In this document: positions 34,160 to 43,574 of the stretch, in pieces
Layout of the letters: every line of letters begins with the position of its first letter
Position numbering within the stretch: the stretch's first letter is position 1
DNA from: Haliclystus octoradiatus
Taxonomy: Eukaryota > Cnidaria > Staurozoa > Stauromedusae > Haliclystidae
DNA: 64,000 bases
Assembly (NCBI GenBank): GCA_916610825.1
Contig: OU744448.1
Span: 9,720,650-9,784,649 of the forward strand
Reading direction: 5' to 3'
Notes under the pieces: model-generated
The model's input: only the letters and a program-made list of their open reading frames with translations
Database searches by the model: none
What the model was told of the DNA's origin: nothing
Position numbers and translations under genes: made by a program

Positions 34160-35390
34160 AGTGTAGTGGTTATGAACAAATCACAATCTAATGAATTGCT
34201 GGAAAGCGCTTCAACGAAATTAGGTGATAAACTCGTAACTTATAGAGAACCCCAAAGAAAAGAGGAAGTCAGAGAAAGGTAGATCATCCCTTATTAGCTA
34301 AGGATAGACAGGTAACTAAAGCTATTTTAAAAAATATTACCTAAATCTACTGCAGAATCAATTAAACCTCGTGGTTCATGATTGGAACACCTGTACGGCC
34401 TGCCGAAAACCCATAAGCAATCTTTATCAATGCGACCGATCCTTTCAGCTACGAATACTTATATCTATCAATTAGCAAAATGGTTAGAAGGAAAGTTACA
34501 GCCTCTACCTCACAACTTTTTTACTGTTCGGGATGTTTTCGAATTTTGTGAAGAGATTAAGGAGATATCAGTTACTGAAAGTGATTGACTTGTATCTTAT
34601 GATGTGTGCTCTCTATTCACTAATATCCCAGTAGACAACACAATTTAACTCCTGGTTGATAAAGCCTTCAAGGATGATTGGTTTAATCAAACATAATATT
34701 TTTCTATTACGGCCGACGAATTAGGAGAACTATAATTATTTACAAAAGATCAATTATTCAATTTAATGGTTAGTTATTTGAACAGATCAATGGCGTAGCA
34801 ATGGGATATCAACTTGGGCCACTAATCGCCGATGCACATATGTACAATCTAGAAGAACAACTAGATAAAAAAATATTATTATTTATTTAAAACAATTTAC
34901 TACCGACTTACTGTTGTAGATATGTTCATGATTCCTGGGTATAGTACCAAGTATTGACAAGGGGTTGGAATTTTTAGCTACCATTAATAATAGTTCTTCT
35001 TTAGAATTTACAATGGAAATAGAAGAACATTAAAAGATACCTTTTATTGGCGTAGAACTTAAACGTAGTTCCGAAACAATAGAAACTTCAGTTTATTGGA
35101 AGTCAACAAAATGAAGGACGTCTGCTTCGTTATCAAAGACATGTAGATTACCGCTACAAGCGGGACTATAATTGTCTACTATGCTTGATCGTGCACGCCG
35201 ATTATCGTCAACTGATGATACTTTCAATTTAGAATAAGTTGAAAGATATTTTAATTAAATTAAATTATCCAATTGATAGAATAAATAGGACAATAAGTAG
35301 GTCTTCTGCTACTAATTTTAATGACAAAGAATTACCTACAGATATTAACACCATTAACATTGTATTGCCTTTTAAAGAGTTTCGAATGAC
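34160..35390 (+). pseudogene. Penelope-like reverse transcriptase fragment
   Basis: The plus-strand frames read a Penelope-type RT: LYGLPKTHKQSLSMRPILSA and YQLAKWLEGKLQPL (34385-34510), SYDVCSLFTNIPV (34590-34640, motif A region), GVAMGYQLGPLIADAHM (34795-34840) and a YVHDS where the catalytic YxDD is expected (34919-34935), so the box is damaged. Then comes the linker KLKDILIKLNYPIDRI and NDKELPTDINTINIVLPFK, where it breaks off just before the endonuclease. Many stops. Its linker at 35185-35385 is an inverted copy of 33950-34140. Confidence 0.75.
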
Positions 35391-35780
35391 CAGCAGCCTT
35401 TGCCATGTTTTGTTGTTTTGATTACAACAAACGAGGCTAATCCTCTGGATAGTAACGTCAGCGACCACGTCAGAGGATTGTCCTCGCTGTTGCCGCGTAA
35501 AGACACGACAGAAAGCTCGAGAAAATAGTCTGGTTTATCAATTTCAGTTTGTATAAATCTCAATTATTACTTGTCGAATGTTCGAAACGTAAGGTATATG
35601 GCTATAAGCCAATAAATATATATGGCTCACAAATAAATAGCAGAATGGTATTCACATTATCCCATCATCTGTCTGAGAAGTTTGACTCAAATCAAAACAA
35701 CTTGGACACAATGTCGGAAATGGCGGAGATAAAAATGGCGGCACAAAGTTGGATAGTCCTACAATAATCTACATCTACTT
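35391..35780. other. inter-element spacer with hairpin
   Basis: No gene seen. An inverted repeat AATCCTCTG (from about 35441) with CAGAGGATT (to about 35480) encloses about 22 nt. Confidence 0.5.
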
Positions 35781-36442
35781 CATCAAACTGTGATCATATG
35801 TCTTTTATTGACTACAATGGAAATCATTTAAGTTGCTCTTTTTATTATTTTTGATCATTCTTATCATTAGGCCTTGTTTTAGCTATTTTATCAATCGTTT
35901 ATTTTGGTTTTAAGTTGATTGCTGTTTTACCAACATTCAACTTCAAGTACAGAAATTGAATCTTCTTATTCTTCTACTCTGTTTTCAAGCATTTATATGG
36001 TTCTATATATTTACAATTCTAGGAAGAGGTTATTTTATCCATCAAACATGGTTTATGATTGACTTATAATTCCAATCGCCATAGGATATGTTTTATCTAC
36101 CTTACCTTACCTTTTTTTGGGTTTTAAATTGATTTGTTTTTATCAAGCGTTTTAGTTTTAATATTCAAATACTGAATTTACTGTGGCTTCTTTTCAACTA
36201 TAAGCATTTGTTTGGTTGTATACATTTGCACATATATGAAATTTAAAAGTCGTTATTTTATCAATCAATTGGTTTTAGAATACGTTCATTTCATCTTTTA
36301 TAGACGTTATATTTCGACTACTATATCCACTGTCATCGGAAAATTTCACTCGGAATCGGAATACATCTAGCACACTCATTTGCTCAAAGCTTCTTAGTCT
36401 TAATTACTTACGTTAGACATCTACTTTGAGATTATTGGTTAT

Positions 36443-37597
36443 TTGTCTGTTATTATTATGGAAGAAATTTTTGCGAAAGATTTTACGGAATATTTTCTCA
36501 AGGACTGTGAACACCAGAGAAGTATCCAAGCTTGCCTGAGAGGCATTTTAAATCTAAATTGTGAAAGCGATATTATTACCTTCTTAGCAAAAAAAGACAA
36601 ATCGACCCTGAGCAATGCATTGTCTTACACTGTTCGATTTTTATTTGAAAATAAATTTTCAAACTCAAATAAGGTACATAGCAACAAACGCATACAACAT
36701 CAACATAACAAAAATGCAGCAGAATTAATAACTGAGGAAAATAGCTGCACAGTCAATGTTGCAAAAAACGTAGTCCACGAACTTATTCATAATAAACCTG
36801 GCTTAATCAATGAAGTAGACAGTATACCCAATATTGTTGATAGTACAGATGAAGACTTTGCTTCAAATGAACAGGTATTAATCAATGAGGTCAATGAAAT
36901 CAATGTCACCATTGCAGATATTGTAGATGGGGACACCACTCACTTCAATCCTGGCATATTAAACGATAATACCAATATAGATGCAATTGATAATACAATA
37001 GTCACTCACAATCTTGCAAATGATAATACAGCCAACAATGTACCATTATCACAAACACCTATATGCGAAAACTTGTTTAAAGGTAGATGCAATCATGGAC
37101 TAAAAGGCAGAGGCTGCTCCTCTTATCATCCCCCAATTTGCCAACGCTTCTTGCATAATGGAAAATTTAAAGATGGCTGCACCAGACAGAATTGTAAATA
37201 CTTCCATCCATTCATTTGCCAAAACTCTTTTGTGACCCGTTGCTGTTTGGTTGAAGATTGTAATGCTGGATACCATCTGCGTGGGACAAATCGTAAATTG
37301 CAGCCTACTCCACCACAACTAGTTCCTCCAAGGCTACAGGAGGTAATCCCAAGTCCTACTTGGTCTGGAATTCACAATGCAGTTGAAAACTCTTCAGAAT
37401 TTTCAACTCATCCAACTTCTACGCAACATTTTTTGGGATATCCCCCTCAACCACCAATCCCACCGTGGCAGGAAGAAATTCATCAACAGAATACAAGAAT
37501 CGCATTACTATGCCAGAAAATGAATCGCTTTATGTCATTACTAGAACACCTTCCAGCTTTACAAATGAAAACTCCTGTTTCACACACGATTCCCTAA
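36443..37597 (+). CDS. LINE ORF1 protein with CCCH-like zinc fingers
   Basis: A 384-residue open frame. Residues 8-70 are predicted helical; 70-205 are a low-complexity Asn/Asp-rich linker. Residues 208-278 hold three Cys/His clusters: C208-x7-C216-x8-C225-x3-H229, C233-x12-C246-x4-C251-x3-H255, and C259 with C267/C268, C273 and H278. The first two fit CCCH-type RNA-binding fingers rather than the CCHC knuckles usual in LINE ORF1 proteins. A Pro-rich stretch and a short helix (QNTRIALLCQKMNRFMSLLE) end the protein. The role would be binding the element's RNA in a ribonucleoprotein (inferred). The second Met (residue 6) is an alternative start. Confidence 0.8.
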   Translation: MSVIIMEEIFAKDFTEYFLKDCEHQRSIQACLRGILNLNCESDIITFLAKKDKSTLSNALSYTVRFLFENKFSNSNKVHSNKRIQHQHNKNAAELITEENSCTVNVAKNVVHELIHNKPGLINEVDSIPNIVDSTDEDFASNEQVLINEVNEINVTIADIVDGDTTHFNPGILNDNTNIDAIDNTIVTHNLANDNTANNVPLSQTPICENLFKGRCNHGLKGRGCSSYHPPICQRFLHNGKFKDGCTRQNCKYFHPFICQNSFVTRCCLVEDCNAGYHLRGTNRKLQPTPPQLVPPRLQEVIPSPTWSGIHNAVENSSEFSTHPTSTQHFLGYPPQPPIPPWQEEIHQQNTRIALLCQKMNRFMSLLEHLPALQMKTPVSHTIP

Positions 37598-40393
37598 ATC
37601 ATTTCGATGCTTCTACTAACATAGATATTCCAAATACGTCAATAAATAGTTGTACTCAGCAATCTACATCTACAGAAGATAACAATGGCAACACAAGCAA
37701 CTTATCTTCTAATTCAGTCACTCCTCTACGCTTGCTTTCATTTAATTCTCGCTCATTGGTCAACAAATTAGCTGAATTACATATGCTTTTACTATCAAAC
37801 CAATATGATATCATCACTATCACTGAAACATGGCTTTCATCTCGAATTCCAGACAGTCTCCTTTTAAATGACTCTGATTATGTCGTCGTACGATGCGATC
37901 GTGAAAATAAAACTGGCGGTGATGTAGCTATCTTTCTCAAAAACAAAATTGATTTTAGCATTGTTACTCCTCATACTTATAACACCGAACATCTCACTAT
38001 TGATATTGGTCCTGCAAAACAAAAGACTTGCAGAATTGTGTGTATTTATAGTCCTCCATCATCTGCCTTGAACTTGCAAGAAAATATCAATCTCTGTCAA
38101 TCTATTGAGTCTGAAGTATCCGCAACTTTTCCATTTTATATGACAGGTGACTTCAATTTACCACTTATTGATTGGACAGTACCTCTTAGTAAAGGCAACA
38201 CTGCTCACAATAATTTTGTAGATTGTATATGTCGCAATGGTCTCACACAGCTAATAACTGAGCCTACACATGGTACATCCACACTTGATCTATTCATTTC
38301 AAATCGTCCTACTACAGTTTTAAATTCATCAGTTATAGAACAATTCACTCCAAGCTGCGATCACTCAATGATTGAGATTGATCTTGATATTCAAAATTGT
38401 ACACATTATAATCCTATCAAAAGATTTAAGACTCCTAACTTCAGAAAAGCAAATTATCAAGAAATATGTCATGTTTTGTCTTCAATAAATGGAACTCGTT
38501 ATTTTCTAACTGCATCAATGTTGAACAATACTGGCTAAAGTTGTGCTCTGTTTTTGATAGTATTATTTATGATGATAATTTAGTTCCAAAATATAAATGT
38601 GGTAGGGTAAGAAAATACCCTGGTTACCCTAAGCATATTCGTCACCTTGCAGAAAAAAAGCGTCAACTATATCATTTATCAAAAGACAATCCATCTCTAA
38701 AGTCGAGCTATAATAGCGCTGCCAAGATATATTCATTAGCGGTCAAAGAATTTCATCTTCAACTTGAAAATGAGGTTGTTGAAGCTAATTCGGAGAAAAA
38801 ATTCTATTCATTTGTAAATCAAAAATTGAACTCACATCCTAAAATTCCATCACTTCAATGTCCAGATGGATCTCTTACTGAGGACAATTCAATCAAATCA
38901 ACTATTCTAATAATCAATTTGCAAGTGTTTTTACTGTAGACAATGGTGTTATCCCACCGTTTGAAAAGAAAGTTGAATCCAATACACAATTGAACTTTAT
39001 TGAGTTTTCTTATAGTAAAGTTATGAACGCCATCAAAAATCTACCTTCAAAAACATCAAGAACGCCAGATTCCTACCCTGCGTTGTTCTTAAAATCAATA
39101 GCAAGTGAAATTGCCATACGACTCGCAATGTTATTTGAAATATCTTTGAAATCTGCTACTCTTCCTGCTGTAGGGAAAACAGCTATTGTCAGCCCCATTT
39201 ACAAGAAAGGACCTTCCAGATTAGCAGTAAATTATCGACCGATATCACTAACTTCAGTTATTTGCAAAGTTATGGAGTCTGTTATGGCGACAGACATTCT
39301 AAAGTATCTTGACACTGTCTGTCATGGTAAATTAATATCAAAATTGAAGGGATATGGCATTAACTATGAACTTTTAAAATGGATAAAATCTTTTTTGACT
39401 GGTCGCACCCAACAAGTAGCTGTCGGGGATTCAACATCGGGAATCCTGCCTGTAATAAGTGGTGTACCTCAGGGTTCAGTTTTAGGCCCTTTTCTTTTTA
39501 TTGTCTACATAAATGACATTGTAAGCTGCTTGGAACTCAACTGTGGTATAAAACTCTTTGCCGATGATGCTAAGATTTCGTTTAAAAGATTTACCAATGA
39601 CAGTACTCCTCTACATTCTACACTTGAAAACCTCTCCTCCTGGGCAGAACGCTGGCAACTCAAAATTGCCCAAGAGAAATGCTCTGTACCTTCATTTGGG
39701 AAATCATCTATTTCGGATGCTGCGTATCAGTTAGATGGAAAGGCATTATCACGTTCATCTTCTTTGAAAGATCTTGGAATCCTACTAACTGCAGATCTAA
39801 AGTTCACAGAACACTGTTCCATGATAGCCGCTAAAGCAAAAAACCGTTCTTTCCTAATCAAGAAATGCTTTTCCTCAAATAACCCGGAGCTGTTAGTGAA
39901 AGCGTTCACAACATACGTCAGACCAATGCTTGAGTCATCTACGCCAGTCTGGAATTCCTATCTCATCAAGGACATAAAAGTTTTAGAAAATGTTCAGCGC
40001 TCTTTCACAAGATATGTTTGTTTGAAAAATAATTCTTACAAGCCCTATGTAGATCGTCTTGCCTACCTCAACCTTGAGTCTCTAGAATTACGCCGCCTTA
40101 AGTTTGATCTTCACATGGTCTTTAGAATTTTGAAAAACTTAATTGATTTGGCTCCAGATGAATTTTTCACTATTAAACATTCCAAATATTCCTTGCGTGG
40201 ACATTCACTGACGCTGTACCCAACTAAATCATTTAACTATGACTGTTGCAAACATTACTTTGCAAATAGAATAATCAAGCCATGGAACTCTCTTCCTGAA
40301 GAAGTTATATCGTCTAGTTCTTTACAAACATTCAAATTTAAACTTAATCACGTTAATTTATCACAGTTCTGTATCTTTTCCTTTGCCTGTTAA
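37465..40393 (+). pseudogene. LINE ORF2: endonuclease and reverse transcriptase, broken
   Basis: The frame from 37465 holds a complete APE-type endonuclease: LLSFNSRSLVNKLAEL, TETWL, GDFNLPLIDW and the CDHSM motif near its end (stop 38536-38538). A frameshift leads to 38466-38939 (linker with KKRQLYHL, KFYSFVNQK), and another to the RT at 38990-40393. RT has NYRPISLTS, SGVPQGSVLGPFLF and the catalytic FADDAK. The segment that should hold motif A (F/Y-x-D-x-x-x-AFD) is missing: YLD is joined directly to TVCHGKLISKLKGYG near 39310. The C-terminus is typical (RIIKPWNSLPEEV). Two frameshifts plus loss of a catalytic Asp region mean it cannot work alone. Confidence 0.88.
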
Positions 40394-40514
40394 TTATTTC
40401 TTATAACATAGTTTTCTTTATATTTATATACTTTTTTTTTAAAGGTCACATGTAAGTGAGGATACATTTAAAAATATCCTCCTTTGTTTATTTGCCTGTT
40501 AGCCATTGTGCTAC

Positions 40515-40546
40515 AAAATACATACATACATACATACATACAATGT
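40515..40546 (+). repeat. tetranucleotide tail of the LINE
   Basis: About six ATAC/CATA repeats lie 120 bp after the ORF2 stop, where CR1-like LINEs typically end in short tandem repeats. Confidence 0.75.
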
Positions 40547-41640
40547 ACTTTCAAATCAGCACTAATTAAATTCATATGATTCTAAATTTTTCAATTTACG
40601 TGCATAAATACTATTAATGCAATTAATGCAATATAAAACATACATAGGTATGTAACTAACTATTTTAAGACGAAGCCTACGTGTTACAAATATGATTGGG
40701 AGTCAATTATCAAAGTATCTGTATTAGAAAACGAATTCACCTGGTGTTATAATTTCATTTTGTTTCGGTGATAAATTTCGATTTTGAATGCTAACAAATC
40801 TTTTCCCGTTCTTTCAATCCCCAATATTCTTGAATCAAGTAAACACCAACATGAAATTTTCAATCAATCGAGCTCAGTTGCAGTTTTCAACTCTGTCTTC
40901 TGTCCTCAATTCGTATGACGCTAGTAGTAGGTGAATCGATTTTTGTGGTACACATTTCTTCGAGCATCGAAAGCCCTTAAGACTTCCACCTCTATTGCTT
41001 TTGTAACTTTCCAAAACAGTTTGTTGATAAATAACTTAGGAGAGATGCTTCCATGTTTGTTTTACGAAATGTCTTACAAAGTCGAGTGTGTGGCTGTGTG
41101 TGCGCTAAGGAGGCACAAAAATTGGTCCGTGTATCATGGAAACGAGTGATTGAGATCTGGGTCCAGATTTCAAAGACAAAAATATGCAAAGGCTGCTGGT
41201 ATTCTATGGTCTTTAATGGAATGTAAACTCTCCGTCTGATGCCGTGACGGTTCAAGTTGGCAGTAGTCAACGTAATTTAACGATTGTGAAATAAACATTA
41301 GAAAGATTTTCAGCCAGTTAATTCAATGTTAGTAACATTAAAATTGTACGTTGATTGATATTTTAGCAGCGAAAACGGAATTTCATAAGTTACACTGTTT
41401 TTAAGGCGACGACAATAACAAAGAAATTAGTGCTCAATGTTATTAATGGCAGAGATGTGAATAATAATAATAATAGAAATAGAAAGGAGTCTGAAACAAC
41501 AATGAAAAAATATACAGGAGTACCTCATATTCAGATAAATATAATTGTCGCAGCTTTTGTTTTGTATGGCAAAGGCTATTGTCACTACAATTGTCGCTAA
41601 ATTGTTAAATGTGGTGGAGTCGATCATGTTAGCTTCCTAA
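40547..41640. other. non-coding sequence, no gene seen
   Basis: No recognisable coding or structural signal beyond a short (aat)n run near 41460. The part near 41500-41640 may be the 3' flank of the Penelope-like fragment to its right. Confidence 0.45.
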
Positions 41641-41659
41641 TTGTTAAATTAATATTACA

Positions 41660-42080
41660 CTATGTTTTTGTTGATTTATAGTTTGCTAAGTAGAAATAGT
41701 TTTCATGTCTACATTTAGATATAAGTTCTGATCTAGTGTTCAATAAAAATTCTTTCGCACTAATAATATGGAACTTTTCTGCAATACATATTTCACATTT
41801 CCTTGTTTTGTTGCTGTAATCGTTTGCCGTTGAAAGGGACGTCCATTTAATTCGGTAATCAATGTGGTTGTTCTTAATGTTCCAAATGTAGTTAGAAAGT
41901 TGCGTGCTAGTTGAATATTTTCTGCCTCTGAAGATCATCATATGTTGGGTATAACGCTGTTTAAAAGTCCCTTCAGTTAAACCGATGTTATTCTTTCCGT
42001 CTTTGCAGCAGTTGTGACTTTGGCCTTGTAGATTAAACTTTTTGTTAGACATTTATTGTTGAGTGGACATGAGGGTTTTG
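41660..42080 (-). pseudogene. second-type Penelope-like GIY-YIG endonuclease fragment
   Basis: The minus-strand frame 42052-41660 contains IGLTEGTFKQRYTQHMMIF, RKYSTSTQLSNYIWNIK, CEICIAEKFHII and NTRSELISKCRHENYFYLAN. This is the variant GIY-YIG with a Cys/His-rich surround seen in some animal retroelement RT-endonuclease proteins. A frameshift separates it from the Cys-containing start of the domain, which is visible in another frame up to about 42080. It differs clearly from the Penelope type at 33542, so two lineages are present. RT is absent. Confidence 0.7.
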
Positions 42081-43160
42081 GGATGAAAAATGGAACATTC
42101 CCACATAGAGCCTATATGAAAGTACGCACCCAGGACTTTTTGGGTAGCAATTTCAAGTTTTCAAAACAATTTGGGTAGCTTTCAAAAGCGATTTTTTTAA
42201 CTTTTCGGGTACTTCACATTTTTCCAAAGTGGCACCCCTGATCAATGCGGCACTTGGAGTTACCCCCGGGCACGCCCCACCTCATCAGAAATTTCCAAAA
42301 CTGCAATGTATCCCACGAAAAGTTTTTCAAACACAAGACTGACATCAATCTAGCAATTTACTGCGGGTTGCGTACTTTACGTTATCCTGTACTGAGCATG
42401 CGCACAATTTGTAGGCGTGACCTTTTGTGTTTTTGTTCAAATCTAATTTGAGCATTTTCAAACCATTAGCGTTTTACTTCAGTTTACAGCATATTCAGTC
42501 GAACTTTTCATTATACCTGTAGTTTATTTCTCCAATTTCTGGAAGACATATATGTGTTTTTACCTCCGAAAATTCATAGCAAGCAAATTTCAAAATCTTG
42601 ATATTTTAAACTGAATTGAGGTTGATATAGCTAGATAAGAGGCTTAATCAAAAGGACAATATGTATATTTCCTTGAAATTTCGGCTTTGTGATGATAAGA
42701 AAAATAGATATGCCTTGGAGTTTAAAGAAAATTACCTTGCATTATCTGTTACAAATCTAGCATCAAAATAAAGAAATTAGCAAGGTTTAGTACGTACCGA
42801 TTCTTAAAAGTCACATGCAGCGGTGATTGATTCGGTAAACGATGCAGAAAATTCCAATCTTTCAAATGACGTGCGTTCTTGAAATATTTATTTTGAGATT
42901 GTTTCGGAATATACTTAAATTAGTATTTGTGGAGTTATCTTCGTTTTGAAATTACAGTAACATATAAAAAATGGGAAATCTTTGACAAACTTTTCAGCGC
43001 TCAATTCTGAAAATTATAAAGTAAGTAGTATATCTTAATATATTCTATTGACTTGATAAATTGATTCGAATCCGTTTTGGCAGAAAAGAAAGACCACGCT
43101 TTGCTTAATTCAAAATTTTGTATAAAAAATACATGTATTTTAGTAAATATTTTGATCAAA
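42081..43160. other. non-coding, no gene seen
   Basis: A slightly less AT-rich patch at 42110-42300 (phrases tttttgggtagc and caatttgggtagc repeated, then acccccgggcacgcccc) could be a decayed repeat. I see no gene. Confidence 0.45.
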
Positions 43161-43164
43161 AAGC

Positions 43165-43187
43165 GCGACACGGGTGGTCCGTGTCGC
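43165..43187. repeat. GC-rich hairpin
   Basis: GCGACACGG (43165-43173) and CCGTGTCGC (43179-43187) form a perfect 9-bp stem with a 5-nt loop, conspicuous in an AT-rich region. Function unknown. Confidence 0.65.
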
Positions 43188-43373
43188 TTTGTTCGCAACC
43201 CGGGTCTACAAAGAAAGAAGCTTAAAAAATTTGAAAACAAGAACTCAGAGAACATGTTAGCAATATTTTTTAATTCTATTTATAGAGCAGATTTTTCAAC
43301 TGTAATATTTCTTTTGTTGTCAGTGATCCATTTGAACATACGACTTATATCTAGACCATATAATAAATAGAAA

Positions 43374-43522
43374 TTACTTGATGGGTAGCGCGTGCGTACG
43401 GATTCTATTCACGAGTTGTAACGGATCAGAAAACGAGCAAGCGAGGCTTTGCGAACGAGTGAGTTTTCTGATACAAAACAACGAGTGAATAAAATGTGTA
43501 AGAGGCGCTACCCATAAAGTAA
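43374..43522. mobile_element. foldback (MITE-like) element, about 149 bp
   Basis: Terminal TTACTTGATGGGTAGCGC (43374) pairs with GCGCTACCCATAAAGTAA (to 43522), and inner blocks ATTCACGAGTTGT/ACAACGAGTGAAT and ATCAGAAAACGAGC/GTGAGTTTTCTGAT also pair. Almost the whole segment is therefore a palindrome. No clear target duplication. Confidence 0.75.
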
Positions 43523-43574
43523 TATTTTTATGTAACATCCAGCGAGATTTCAACATCAACGATTATTGTTATTA

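Larger units (their letters stand above)
35781..40546 (+). mobile_element. near full-length non-LTR retrotransposon (LINE family 1)
   Basis: A plus-strand element has a putative 5' UTR (about 35781-36442, containing two diverged ~200-bp units), ORF1 (36443-37597), ORF2 in pieces (37465-40393), a short 3' UTR and a microsatellite tail (ataC/catA repeat, 40515-40546). The overlap of ORF1 and ORF2 in the -1 frame, the apurinic endonuclease and a tetranucleotide tail fit the CR1/Jockey-like superfamilies. The 5' limit is a guess. ORF2 frameshifts and an RT deletion make it dead. Confidence 0.85.

Noticed and set aside
35200-35225. CTGATGA motif suggesting a hammerhead ribozyme in the Penelope-like copy
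   Set aside because: It is inside the linker coding sequence, and I could not find the partner GAAA core with three pairing stems at proper spacing.
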